Origin: Cohnella candidum
GTDB lineage: Bacteria > Bacillota > Bacilli > Paenibacillales > Paenibacillaceae
NCBI RefSeq assembly: GCF_003713065.1
Contig: NZ_CP033433.1
Location: forward strand, 4,361,001 to 4,425,000
Length of the DNA: 64,000 nt
Direction of reading: 5' to 3'
The notes beneath the pieces were generated by a model. It ran no database searches. It had not been told where the DNA came from and was given only the letters and a program-made list of their open reading frames with translations. Both the position numbers and the translations under genes were made by a program. Shown here piece after piece: positions 7,916 to 16,386 of this stretch (positions within the stretch are counted from its first letter, which is position 1; every line of letters starts with the position of its first letter).

Positions 7916-9034
7916 ATGTCTAGGAACACGAACAGAAAAAAGAAATGGTTTTGGCTCGCGGGGGTGCTCGTTCTCGCGCTCACGGCCGCCGCATGCGGCA
8001 AATCGAACGACGGGGCAAGCGAATCCGCCGCGTCCGGCAAGACGCAGACGCTCGATGAGCTGCTGCCTGCCGCCCAGAAGGAAGGGCAAGTCGTCAGCGT
8101 CGGGATGCCGGATACTTGGGCCAACTGGAAGGATACGTGGAACCAGTTGAACTCCAAGTACCAAGTGAAGCATACCGACACCGACATGAGCAGCGCGGAA
8201 GAAATCGCCAAATTCGACGCGGAGAAGAACAAGCCGACCGCCGACATCGGCGACGTCGGGATCGCTTTCGGTCCGCTGGCCGTCCAGAAAGGCGTCACTC
8301 AGCCGTACAAGACGCAGTATTGGGACGAAGTGCCGGATTGGGCCAAGGACAAGGACGGCAACTGGATGGTCGCCTACACGGGCAGCATTAGCTTCTTCTG
8401 CAACAAGGACCTCGTGCAAGAGTGCCCGAAAAGCTGGGCCGACCTGGAGAACGCCGGAGGCAAATACAAGGTTTCCGTTGGCGACGTGCTGAAAGCGGCG
8501 CAAGCGCAGCATGCCGTCCTGGCCGCGGCTCTGGCGCACGGCGGAGACGAAGGCAACATCCAGCCGGGCATCGACTACTTCAAGGGTCTGGCGGAGAAAG
8601 ACGTCATCAGCAAGGTGGACGTGTCGCCGGCCAATATCCAGAAGGGCGAGATCGCGGTCGCGCTGCTGTGGGACTTCAACGCGCTCGGTTACCGCGACCA
8701 ATTCGGCAAAGACAAATACGAAGTCAACATTCCGTCCGAAGGCAGCGTCATCAGCGGCTATGCCACGATCATCAACAAATGGGCGCCGCATCCGAACGCC
8801 GCGAAGCTGGCGAGAGCCTATATCTTCAGCGACGAAGGCCAAATCAACCTGGCCAAAGGCTATGCCCGCCCGATCCGTACGAGCGTGAAGCTGCCGGCGG
8901 ACGTCGAAGCGAAACTCATCCCGCAGGACCAATACAAAAACGCCAAGCCGATCAAAGACTTCAAAGTATGGGAGAACACCGTAAAGGGGCTTAGTGCCAA
9001 ATGGCAGGAAGAAGTCCAAGTCAAAATCAAGTAA
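7916..9034 (+). CDS. ABC transporter substrate-binding lipoprotein
   Basis: 372 aa. The N-terminus (MSRNTNRKKKWFW, then a hydrophobic stretch ending LTAAACG) is a lipoprotein signal with Cys near residue 24. The rest resembles family-1 extracellular binding proteins of the iron/polyamine/phosphonate type. ATG 7916 is set by AGAGGAGG 8 nt upstream; an upstream in-frame extension to 7625 crosses the promoter region and is rejected. First gene of a coupled importer operon: the permease start lies inside its 3' end. It captures the substrate outside the membrane; the substrate is unknown, although the phosphoesterase downstream hints at a phospho-compound. Confidence 0.85.
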   Translation: MSRNTNRKKKWFWLAGVLVLALTAAACGKSNDGASESAASGKTQTLDELLPAAQKEGQVVSVGMPDTWANWKDTWNQLNSKYQVKHTDTDMSSAEEIAKFDAEKNKPTADIGDVGIAFGPLAVQKGVTQPYKTQYWDEVPDWAKDKDGNWMVAYTGSISFFCNKDLVQECPKSWADLENAGGKYKVSVGDVLKAAQAQHAVLAAALAHGGDEGNIQPGIDYFKGLAEKDVISKVDVSPANIQKGEIAVALLWDFNALGYRDQFGKDKYEVNIPSEGSVISGYATIINKWAPHPNAAKLARAYIFSDEGQINLAKGYARPIRTSVKLPADVEAKLIPQDQYKNAKPIKDFKVWENTVKGLSAKWQEEVQVKIK

Positions 9035-9864
9035 AGCTTCTGCTGCTGCTCCCGTTCTTTCTTTGGCTGTTCGCATTCCTGCTCTTACCGGCCATCATGA
9101 TGCTCATCTCCAGCTTCCATAACGAAGGCGGCCAAGGGTTCACCCTTGGCCAGTACGTCAAGGGGCTCACGCACCCTCTGTATACGACCGCGATCAAGAA
9201 CAGCGTGATGCTCTCGCTCGTCTCGGCGCTCGTCGGGATCGTCGTCGCGGCCTTCGCCGCCTATTCGTTCACGACTTTCCCGCCGAAATCGCGGGACCGC
9301 ATGCTCAGCGTCTCGAACATGATGACGAATTTCGCCGGAGTGCCTTTGGCCTTCGGCTTTATCGTCCTTTTCGGCACGAACGGCATGCTCACGCTGCTTT
9401 TCAAGCAGCTGGGCCTGTCCTTTCTCGTATTCGACCTCTACTCTTGGAAGGGCTTGGCGTGGGTCTACATTTATTTTCAAATCCCCGTCGGCATCCTGCT
9501 CATCTATCCGTCGCTGTACGCTTTGAAGCAGGAGTGGCGGGAATCCGCGTCCCTGCTCGGCGCCGGCACCGTGCAATATTGGCTGCGAATCGGCGTGCCG
9601 GTGCTGCTGCCGGGATTGGTCGGCACGTTCAGCGTGCTGTTCGCCAACGCCATGGGCGCCTATGCGACGGCATATGCGCTGGTTACGTCGAACTTCAACC
9701 TGCTTCCGATCCAAATCGGCGGACTCGTGTCGGGAGACGTGTTCCCTCGGGTGGAGCTGGGCAGCGCGCTCGCCATTATTTTGTTCCTGATCCTGGCGCT
9801 GGCCTTGTTCATCAACGAGAAAATGCTGCGCCTGGCAAGGAGGGGATTGAACGATGGCCGCTAA
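9001..9864 (+). CDS. ABC transporter permease (first)
   Basis: 287 aa, about six hydrophobic helices. The EAA-like loop that docks the ATPase is around residues 175-200 (QEWRESASLLGAGTVQYWLRIGVPVLLPG). ATG 9001 overlaps the binding-protein gene by 34 bp, and its stop overlaps the next permease by 11 bp, so translation is coupled. It forms the channel with the second permease. The order binding protein-permease-permease-ATPase matches PotBC, Fbp and 2-aminoethylphosphonate-type importers. Confidence 0.9.
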   Translation: MAGRSPSQNQVKLLLLLPFFLWLFAFLLLPAIMMLISSFHNEGGQGFTLGQYVKGLTHPLYTTAIKNSVMLSLVSALVGIVVAAFAAYSFTTFPPKSRDRMLSVSNMMTNFAGVPLAFGFIVLFGTNGMLTLLFKQLGLSFLVFDLYSWKGLAWVYIYFQIPVGILLIYPSLYALKQEWRESASLLGAGTVQYWLRIGVPVLLPGLVGTFSVLFANAMGAYATAYALVTSNFNLLPIQIGGLVSGDVFPRVELGSALAIILFLILALALFINEKMLRLARRGLNDGR

Positions 9865-10702
9865 CCTCGAACGGAAACCCGCGGCCGGCCGGATCTGGCA
9901 TGGCTTGGTCGCCGCGGTCGTGCTGGTGTTCCTGCTGCTGCCTTTGCTGGTCACCTTCCTGTTCTCGATCAGCACCGTATGGCAAGATACCGTGCTGCCT
10001 GAAGGATACACGCTCGACTCGTACGTCCGGTTGTTTACCGACCAACGGTTCCTGGACGCGCTGGGGCGCTCCTTCCTCGTCGCCGTCCTGACCGTCGCGC
10101 TGTCGCTGATCGTGATGGTGCCGACCATTTTCATCGTCTCACTTTACGTCCCCAGCTTGGAAAAATGGCTGCAAACCGTCGTGCTGATGCCGTTCGCGCT
10201 GCCGGGGGTCGTATCCGCGGTCGGGCTGATCAAGCTCTACTCGAATCCGCCCTTCGCGATTTCGGGAACGATTTGGATCCTGATCGGCGCCTATTTCATC
10301 ATCATCCTGCCGTATGTCTACCAGAGTACGCGAAATTCCCTCCGGGCGGTCAACGCCGCCGAACTGATGGAGGCAGCGGAGGTGCTCGGGGCGGGTAAAG
10401 CGGCCGCGTTCCTTTGCGTCATCCTGCCGAACATCCTGCCGGGCGTCATCGTGGCCAGCCTGCTCTCCTTCTCCATCGTGTTCGGGGAATTCGTGCTTGC
10501 CAATATGCTTGTCGGCGGGAGCTATGAAGTCGTCCAAGTGTACCTGTACCACATGATGGGCGTGGACGGCCATCTCTCCAGCGCGACGATCGTCACGTTT
10601 TTCGCTTTCGTGCTCATTCTGTACGTGCTCGTGCTCAAAATCGGCAACCGTAAGCCGCGGACGGCATTGCCGTCCGAAGGCGGAAAGGAGGAAACGGCTT
10701 GA
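9854..10702 (+). CDS. ABC transporter permease (second)
   Basis: 282 aa, about six hydrophobic helices, with the docking loop near residues 170-195 (NAAELMEAAEVLGAGKAAAFLCVILPN). It starts at ATG 9854 inside the 3' end of the first permease gene with AAGGAGG upstream, and its TGA overlaps the TTG of the ATPase gene. Partner of the first permease in the membrane channel. Confidence 0.9.
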   Translation: MAANLERKPAAGRIWHGLVAAVVLVFLLLPLLVTFLFSISTVWQDTVLPEGYTLDSYVRLFTDQRFLDALGRSFLVAVLTVALSLIVMVPTIFIVSLYVPSLEKWLQTVVLMPFALPGVVSAVGLIKLYSNPPFAISGTIWILIGAYFIIILPYVYQSTRNSLRAVNAAELMEAAEVLGAGKAAAFLCVILPNILPGVIVASLLSFSIVFGEFVLANMLVGGSYEVVQVYLYHMMGVDGHLSSATIVTFFAFVLILYVLVLKIGNRKPRTALPSEGGKEETA

Positions 10703-11730
10703 GTTTCGTTCAAATACGCGACGTGACCAAAAGCTTCAATCGCCATCCGGTGCTCGACAAGGTTTCGCTCTCCATCGAACAAGGGGAATTCGTCACGCTG
10801 CTCGGGCCGAGCGGCTGCGGCAAAAGCACGCTGCTGCGCGCGATCGCCGGCCTGAACCCGATCGACGAAGGCAAGATCGAAGTCGGCGGCCGCGATATCA
10901 CGTTCCTGCCTCCCAAAAGTCGCAACGTCGGCATGGTTTTTCAGTCTTATGCGCTGTTTCCGAATATGAACGTATTTGATAATATTGCTTTTGGGTTAAA
11001 AATGATGGGCTTAAAAAAAGACGAGATTCGGCCGATGGTAGAAGAGATGCTGTCGATTATCGACCTCCGCGGCAAGGAGGACCGTTACCCGAATCAGCTG
11101 TCCGGCGGACAGCAGCAGCGGGTCGCGCTTGCCCGTTCGCTGATCAAGAAGCCGAGCGTGCTGCTGCTCGACGAACCGCTCAGCGCGCTCGACGCGAAGA
11201 TCCGCCGCTCGCTGCGGGGCGAAATCCGCCGCATCCAGCAGCGGCTGAACATGACGACGATCTTCGTCACGCACGACCAGGAAGAAGCGCTGACGGTATC
11301 GGACCGCATTTTCGTCATGAACCACGGCCGCATCGAACAGGTCGGCAGCCCGAACGAGATTTATACCGCGCCGGCCAGCGAATACGTCGCCCGGTTCATC
11401 GGCAACTACAACGTCTGGAGCCGGGATCAGCTGCAAGGGCGCGCGATCCGCGGACTGCCCGAGCAAGGCGGCATGTTCGCCGTCCGGCCGGAAGCGATCC
11501 GGATGGCCGCGGCGACGGCGGAAGAAACTCCGGACGCGATCGTGGCCGAAGGGACCGTGTCCCAGGTGTCGATTCTGGGCAACGTGCTGCGTTTCGAGGT
11601 CAACGTGTCCGGCCTCCCGGTGACCGTCGACATGCTGAGCGGCCACTCGCTCGACAGTTGGCCCGCCGGTGCGCCCGTCAAGCTGTCGATTTCCCGGGAC
11701 GAATGGAAAAGCGTTCGTCCCTCTTCGTAG
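10699..11730 (+). CDS. ABC transporter ATP-binding protein (PotA/FbpC/PhnT type)
   Basis: 343 aa. Walker A GPSGCGKST (about residue 37), Q-loop VFQSYALFPN, signature LSGGQQQR, Walker B VLLLDEPLSALD, H-loop VTHDQEEA, then a C-terminal TOBE-like domain from about residue 240. It energises the two permeases. TTG start at 10699 with GGAAAGGAGG upstream; overlaps the permease stop by 4 bp. The bases at about 10965-11035 (residues 88-112) are strikingly AT-rich compared with the rest of the gene, though the reading frame and motifs are intact. Confidence 0.92.
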   Translation: MSFVQIRDVTKSFNRHPVLDKVSLSIEQGEFVTLLGPSGCGKSTLLRAIAGLNPIDEGKIEVGGRDITFLPPKSRNVGMVFQSYALFPNMNVFDNIAFGLKMMGLKKDEIRPMVEEMLSIIDLRGKEDRYPNQLSGGQQQRVALARSLIKKPSVLLLDEPLSALDAKIRRSLRGEIRRIQQRLNMTTIFVTHDQEEALTVSDRIFVMNHGRIEQVGSPNEIYTAPASEYVARFIGNYNVWSRDQLQGRAIRGLPEQGGMFAVRPEAIRMAAATAEETPDAIVAEGTVSQVSILGNVLRFEVNVSGLPVTVDMLSGHSLDSWPAGAPVKLSISRDEWKSVRPSS

Positions 11731-11744
11731 GGAGACGCGCCGAG

Positions 11745-12527
11745 ATGTCCTTGTCGTTTGAGAAGCGCAAGAAGAAGATCCTCGAGCGCCTGAACAAGGA
11801 AGAGCGCGTGGAAGTCCAGGTCCTGGCAGAGGAGTTTCGGGTGTCGACCGAGACGATCCGGCGGGATCTGGAGCGGCTGGACCGCGACGGGCGCCTGAAA
11901 AAGGTGTACGGCGGGGCCGTGAAGGTCCGGGCGGATTCGCTCGAGCTGCCGTTCGACGAGAAAACGCTGCTTCAAGCGCAAGAGAAGGCGGCCATCGGAA
12001 GGTATGCGGCCTCTCTGGTGAAAGACGGCGACACCGTCATGCTCGGGAACGGGACGACGACGATCGAGCTGATCCGCAATTTGACGGAGCATCGGGACGT
12101 CACGATCGTGACCCATTCCACGCCGACCTTGCTGCTGGCGCTGGATATTTTTCCGGGCAAAATCATTTTCGCGGGCGGCGAGGTCAACAAACGCCAGAAA
12201 TCGACGGAAGGCCCGCTCGCCGAGCTCGTCTTGAATCGGCTGCGGGTGAATAAGGCATTCATTTCCGCGGGAGGCGTGTCACTGGTCGACGGCATTACGG
12301 ATTACGAGCTGTCGGAAGCGAACATTTCCCGGAAAATGATGGAGCGCGCGGACGAGACGATTTTTTTGGCGGATTCCTCGAAATTCGGCAGAACGACGTT
12401 CGCCAGCGTCTGCCCCCTCGACGACGTGTATACGATGATCACGGATGCGGGCTGCGACCGGGAATGGCGCAAAGACTTGGCGGACAAAGACATCCGGCTA
12501 TGGATAGCGGGCGAGGAGGATGGATGA
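11745..12527 (+). CDS. DeoR/GlpR family transcriptional regulator
   Basis: 260 aa. N-terminal winged helix-turn-helix of the DeoR type (residues 6-60, with FRVSTETIRRDLERLDRDGRL) and a C-terminal sugar-phosphate-isomerase-like sensor (residues 75-235, GNGTTTIELIRNL; conserved DGITDYELSEANISRKM and DSSKFGR). Such regulators usually repress and are released by a phosphorylated sugar or intermediate. Starts at 11745 with GGGAG upstream, 14 bp after the ATPase stop, so it is part of the importer operon and probably its own regulator; candidate site at 7798-7836. Confidence 0.9.
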   Translation: MSLSFEKRKKKILERLNKEERVEVQVLAEEFRVSTETIRRDLERLDRDGRLKKVYGGAVKVRADSLELPFDEKTLLQAQEKAAIGRYAASLVKDGDTVMLGNGTTTIELIRNLTEHRDVTIVTHSTPTLLLALDIFPGKIIFAGGEVNKRQKSTEGPLAELVLNRLRVNKAFISAGGVSLVDGITDYELSEANISRKMMERADETIFLADSSKFGRTTFASVCPLDDVYTMITDAGCDREWRKDLADKDIRLWIAGEEDG

Positions 12528-12530
12528 ACG

Positions 12531-13529
12531 TTGAAGGTGGATTTTCATTTCCATTTGGAAGAAGGGCCTTACTCTTTCGGTTGGCTTCAAAAAACCGCCC
12601 GGGCGCTGCAGAACGCGCCTGACGAAAGTCCCATAGAATATCGCAGCCACACCCTTCCCTGGATCGAAGAGCAGACGAAACGGCTGCAGACGAGGCTGGC
12701 GGAAGGCTGCTTCTCCGAACGCTGGATGGAGCGGTACATGGCGCAAGGACGCCAACGGGGGATCGAAAGGTTCGGGATCGTGGACCATCTCTACCGTTTC
12801 GAGGAATTCCGGGAATACTACGAGAAATACGTCATCATCGACGACAGCGAGCTGGGCCGCCTTCAAAGCTATTGGCTCGACCGGGTCCGAATCGGCTCGA
12901 TCGAGGAATACTTGACCGCGGTCCGCCGCATGCAGAAGAAAGGCCATCCGATTTCCGTCGGCGTGGAAGCCGACTTTTTCCCGGGAGGGGAAGCGGAGCT
13001 CAAGGCGCTGCTGGACCGCTATGAGCTGGATTACGTCATCGGAAGCGTCCATTTCGTGGACGGATGGGGATTCGACAACCCCGAGGTTCAGCACCTGTTC
13101 GAAGAGAAGGACCTGCTGGAGTTGTACCGTTACGGCTTCGAGCACGTGAAGCAAGCGGCACGCTCCGGCATTTTCGATATCATCGCCCATTTGGACAATT
13201 TGAAGGTGTTCAACTACCGGCCCGACGAAGCTTTGCTGCAGGGCCTTTATGACGACCTCGCCGCGGCGCTCAAGGAGGCGGACGTCGCTTCCGAGATCAA
13301 TACGGGCCTCGCTTACCGTTATCCGGTCAAGGAGGCGTGCCCGAGCCCGTCTCTGCTCGCTAAGCTGCACGCGCACGGGGTGCCGATTACGCTCAGCTCG
13401 GATGCGCACTTCCCGGACGATATCGGGACGATGCTGGATGAGGCCGCGCAGCTGGCTTGGGATACGGGATACCGGGAGATCGTCTATTTCAGGGACCGTC
13501 ACAGAATCAGCGTTCCCCTTCGGGAATAG
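12531..13529 (+). CDS. PHP-domain phosphoesterase (histidinol-phosphatase family)
   Basis: 332 aa. Metal-ligand motifs of the PHP family are in order: HFHL (residues 6-9), VDH near residue 84, GVEADFF near 144, GSVHFVDG near 168, IAHLDNL near 221 and SSDAHFPDD near 285. This predicts a multi-metal phosphoesterase. It resembles HisJ-type histidinol phosphatases, but it lies with an importer and a DeoR regulator rather than his genes, so an imported phosphoester is a likelier substrate (inference). TTG start at 12531 follows GGAGGAT; it begins 3 bp after the regulator stop. Confidence 0.85.
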   Translation: MKVDFHFHLEEGPYSFGWLQKTARALQNAPDESPIEYRSHTLPWIEEQTKRLQTRLAEGCFSERWMERYMAQGRQRGIERFGIVDHLYRFEEFREYYEKYVIIDDSELGRLQSYWLDRVRIGSIEEYLTAVRRMQKKGHPISVGVEADFFPGGEAELKALLDRYELDYVIGSVHFVDGWGFDNPEVQHLFEEKDLLELYRYGFEHVKQAARSGIFDIIAHLDNLKVFNYRPDEALLQGLYDDLAAALKEADVASEINTGLAYRYPVKEACPSPSLLAKLHAHGVPITLSSDAHFPDDIGTMLDEAAQLAWDTGYREIVYFRDRHRISVPLRE

Positions 13530-13547
13530 AGCAGGGAGGGTGATCGA

Positions 13548-14309
13548 ATGTCCAATCCCGCCGTATGGCAAATCAGTCACTGGGAATTGACCCTGCGCAT
13601 CCTGTTCGCGCTCGTGGTCGGAGGTTTGATCGGTCTGGAGCGGGAGTTCGGGCAGCACTCGGCCGGTTTCCGCACGCACATCCTCGTCTGTCTCGGCTCG
13701 GCGCTGATCATGCTGTTGTCTCTGTACGGGTTCAGCGTCTTCATGGGGGAGCCGAACGTCCGGGCTGACCCTGCAAGGCTTGCGGCGCAGGTCATCAGCG
13801 GCATCGGTTTTCTCGGCGCGGGGACGATCCTGCGCAACGGCAATTCGATTTCGGGCCTGACGACGGCCGCGTCGCTGTGGGTCGTGGCGGCTTTGGGCCT
13901 GGCGGTCGGAGCGGGTTTCTATTACGGGGCGCTGCTCACGGCCTTCTTGTCCCTGGTCTGCCTGTTCGTGCTGAACAAACTGGAGAAAGTATTCAGCAGG
14001 AAGCGGAGAATGGCGGACCTGACCGTTACGATGCGGGAATCCGGCGGAAGCGTGCAATCGGTGATGGCGAAGGTCGCGGCGATCGGGGCGACGATCGAGG
14101 ATTTGTCCGCGGAGAAGGGCGTCGGCGGCCAGGAAGGTGCGGCGATTCAGGTTCATCTCCGGGTGAAGAACATGATGCTGGAAAAGCATCTGAACGTGCT
14201 GGACGAACTGCGGGCGATTCCTGGGGTGATCAGGGTCTCGTACCATTTGTCCGACGGCAAAGGGCGGAAAAAGGCACCGGAAGATATACCGTCCGGCGGC
14301 GACGTATAA
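13548..14309 (+). CDS. MgtC/SapB family membrane protein
   Basis: 253 aa. Residues 10-150 carry about four to five hydrophobic helices with MgtC/SapB hallmarks (GGLIGLEREFGQHSAGFRTHILVCLG; GIGFLGAGTILR; GLTTAASLWVVAALGLAVG). Residues 155-235 are a soluble ACT-like domain. MgtC-like proteins have been tied to Mg/phosphate homeostasis and F-ATPase inhibition; the role here is unknown. GGGAGGGTG lies upstream of ATG 13548, 18 bp after the PHP gene. It closes the operon. Presence beside a putative phosphoesterase fits a phosphate-related theme. Confidence 0.88.
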   Translation: MSNPAVWQISHWELTLRILFALVVGGLIGLEREFGQHSAGFRTHILVCLGSALIMLLSLYGFSVFMGEPNVRADPARLAAQVISGIGFLGAGTILRNGNSISGLTTAASLWVVAALGLAVGAGFYYGALLTAFLSLVCLFVLNKLEKVFSRKRRMADLTVTMRESGGSVQSVMAKVAAIGATIEDLSAEKGVGGQEGAAIQVHLRVKNMMLEKHLNVLDELRAIPGVIRVSYHLSDGKGRKKAPEDIPSGGDV

Positions 14310-14318
14310 GGAAATGCA

Positions 14319-14355
14319 AAGCGGGCAGGATCGCGTGAAGCGAACCTGCCCGCTT
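14319..14355. terminator. Bidirectional terminator between MgtC-like gene and solute-binding protein gene
   Basis: AAGCGGGCAGG (14319-14329) pairs perfectly with CCTGCCCGCTT (14345-14355), with inner TCGC/GCGA pairs. It lies between convergent genes ending at 14309 and 14361. T tracts on both sides are short. Confidence 0.8.
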
Positions 14356-14360
14356 GTCAT

Positions 14361-15782
14361 TTAACCGCCTGATTCCGTCGTCGCCGTTTCGCCCGGTTTG
14401 GCGGTATCTTTCTGTTGTTTCGCCAGCAGCAGGGCTTCCTCGGCTTTCGTTTGCAGGCTGTCGAGCGCCTCGGACACGGAAACCTTTCCGTCGGCCGCCG
14501 CGGATAATTCCTGCTGGGCCATGCCTTGGAAGTTGTTCATGAAGTCTCCGGGAACCGCTTCGTAATTTTTGTACATGGCCGGCTGAATCGGCTTCAGCTT
14601 GTAGAAAGCCTCGAAATGGTGGCCTTCTTTGTCCGACAGGTACTGGGTGCGGACGGGCATGTTGCCCATTTGCCGCTTGGAAGTGACGCGGGCGAATTCG
14701 TCGCCGTGAATATACTGTAGGAACGTCCAGGCCGCCTTCGACTGCGCCGATTTGGCGGATATCGCGAAAATGTTGTTGAAGGAGACGTACGGGCTGTATT
14801 CGGGATTGCCCGGGTCGACCGGCATCGTGACGATGTCCCAATTTTTCACGGCTTTGTCTTTGACGACGTTCTGCGCTTGTTTGATCTGATCCATTAAATA
14901 AGTGCCCTCGAACGTCATCGCGACTTTGCCGCCGATGAACGGATCGCGGAGCAAGTAGTCCTCATACTGCATGGGCCCGTCGCTCATCTGGTTGGGATCC
15001 TCCGTATAGAGGGCGCCTGACTTCCAGGCGTTAAGCGCGGTTTCGTACGTTTTCTTCCAAGCGTCGGTGTTCACGGTGACGTTTTTGGCGCCGGCGTCGA
15101 CGATGTTGAGGTTTTTCGTCAGGCCGATCATGTTGCCGAGCTGATACAGATCGGTCGCGGAGTATCCCATTTTGAGGCCGTACACGCGATCGTCTTTGGA
15201 GCCTGTCGTCGGGAACATCGCCGCCAAGCGGAACAAGTCGTCCCAGCTCATCTGGTCCTTGGGCAGTTCGACGCCGTACTTTTGGAACATGTCCTTATTG
15301 TAGAAGATCGCTTGGCTGTAGAAGTTCGGGACGAGTCCGTAAAGCTTGCCGCCGCTCAGCTCCTTCAGGTAGTCCAGCATGCCGGGCATCAGTCCCGCCT
15401 GGTCGAAGCTTTTCTCCTGCACTTGGGTTTCCAGCTCGAGCAGTTTGCCTTCGTTCGCCATTTTCGTGTACTGGTCCGCGGAGAGCATGACGATGTCCGG
15501 CTTCTGCTCTTCGATGAACTTCCGCGTCTCGGCTTCCATGTCCTTGCCCGGCTCGTGCTTGATGCTCTGCGTGTTGACGACTTCGATCTCCACCTCGGGA
15601 TGCAGGGCGGAGAAGAGCATGCCGTACTGGTCGAAAAACGACCTTTCGTCATAGTACATGACCTTCAGCGTGACGGGTTCCGCGCGCTTCTCGGCGCCGG
15701 CGTCTCCGAAGCTGCAGCCGGCCAACAGGCTTGCCGTCAACGCGAACGGAAAGACGTAACGGGTCCAACGGTAGCGATTCAA
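14361..15782 (-). CDS. Extracellular solute-binding lipoprotein, family 1 (orphan)
   Basis: About 473 aa. From TTG 15782 the protein begins MNRYRWTRYVFPFALTASLL and reaches the lipobox LLAGC near residue 23. The body matches family-1 sugar-binding proteins (PDIVMLSADQYTKMANEGKL; AIFYNKDMFQKYGVELP; GKVAMTFEGTYL). GGGAGGAG lies 8 nt before this TTG; an in-frame ATG at 15800 would place the ribosome site inside the gene. No permease or ATPase is adjacent, so it either feeds a transporter elsewhere or serves as a sensor accessory. The C-terminus is Lys/Thr/Glu-rich. Confidence 0.85.
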   Translation of the reverse strand: MNRYRWTRYVFPFALTASLLAGCSFGDAGAEKRAEPVTLKVMYYDERSFFDQYGMLFSALHPEVEIEVVNTQSIKHEPGKDMEAETRKFIEEQKPDIVMLSADQYTKMANEGKLLELETQVQEKSFDQAGLMPGMLDYLKELSGGKLYGLVPNFYSQAIFYNKDMFQKYGVELPKDQMSWDDLFRLAAMFPTTGSKDDRVYGLKMGYSATDLYQLGNMIGLTKNLNIVDAGAKNVTVNTDAWKKTYETALNAWKSGALYTEDPNQMSDGPMQYEDYLLRDPFIGGKVAMTFEGTYLMDQIKQAQNVVKDKAVKNWDIVTMPVDPGNPEYSPYVSFNNIFAISAKSAQSKAAWTFLQYIHGDEFARVTSKRQMGNMPVRTQYLSDKEGHHFEAFYKLKPIQPAMYKNYEAVPGDFMNNFQGMAQQELSAAADGKVSVSEALDSLQTKAEEALLLAKQQKDTAKPGETATTESGG

Positions 15783-15852
15783 TTTCCCCACTCCTCCCAT
15801 TTCTTTTCCTTGTTTCTCTATGATTCGACTCTATTATCTTCCAAGTGGAATC

Positions 15853-15877
15853 CATTTCCTAGGGAAATAAGGAAATG
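15853..15877. promoter_or_regulatory. Inverted-repeat operator candidate between divergent genes
   Basis: CATTTCC (15853-15859) and GGAAATG (15871-15877) form a 7-bp inverted repeat, with a further GGGAAAT between them and GGGAAAAT shortly after. It lies in the roughly 200-bp gap between the solute-binding protein gene and the zinc-ribbon gene. No regulator can be assigned. Confidence 0.3.
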
Positions 15878-15981
15878 TTATGAGATTTTAGGGAAAATTT
15901 AGGGAGGGGGAGCGCGGAACCGCATGGCCGTTCGGCCGTATGGAATGAGGGCAAACCTGAATTTAAAGGAGGTTGAAGAGC

Positions 15982-16320
15982 ATGAATTGCCCGGTATGCG
16001 ACAATTCGCGCCTGAGAGAGGTTGAGAAGAACGGCATCCTGATCGACGTCTGCCCGACATGCAAAGGGGTTTGGCTGGATCGGGGGGAATTGGAGAAGCT
16101 GATGACGGACGTGCGCGAGGTGCGTCAGGATTACAACGAGTGGTATTATGCGGACTCGGACCGCCGGAACGATCCGTCCCAATATCCGCCGCAACAGCAG
16201 CCGCCTTATCCGCAGCAGCAAAGCCGCCAACCGTATTACGGGAGCCACCCGCAGGGACATCCGAAACACTACAAAAAGAAAAAGAGCGTACTGGACGTTT
16301 TCGGAGACTTGTTTGACTGA
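15982..16320 (+). CDS. Zinc-ribbon (TFIIB-type) protein with Gln/Pro-rich tail
   Basis: 112 aa. N-terminal zinc ribbon with CPVC (residues 3-6) and CPTCKGVWLDRGELEKL (from about residue 25), the zf-TFIIB pattern. After a linker comes a Gln/Pro/Tyr-rich stretch (residues 60-95) and a Lys-rich end (KHYKKKKSVLDVFGDLFD). ATG 15982 has AAAGGAGG 9 nt upstream; TTG 15973 is too close. Family function is unknown; the protein is probably cytoplasmic and possibly nucleic-acid or protein binding. Confidence 0.8.
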   Translation: MNCPVCDNSRLREVEKNGILIDVCPTCKGVWLDRGELEKLMTDVREVRQDYNEWYYADSDRRNDPSQYPPQQQPPYPQQQSRQPYYGSHPQGHPKHYKKKKSVLDVFGDLFD

Positions 16321-16336
16321 TTCCGCGCGGTGGTAA

Positions 16337-16370
16337 TAAAAAACGAAGACCCGCTTGAGCGGGCCTTCGT
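16337..16370 (-). terminator. Terminator of the NlpC/P60 gene
   Basis: On the minus strand ACGAAGGCCCGCT pairs with AGCGGGTCTTCGT (one mismatch) and is followed by TTTTTTATT. It lies 17 bp past the NlpC/P60 stop and may also slow transcription from the zinc-ribbon gene. Confidence 0.85.
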
Positions 16371-16386
16371 CCTCGGTTCAGCCAAG

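Noticed and set aside
12498..14360. 620-aa minus-strand open frame opposite the PHP and MgtC genes
   Set aside because: It is antisense to two clear genes with strong motifs; composition (His/Gln/Arg/Asp-rich) is typical of shadow frames in GC-rich DNA and no ribosome site is present.
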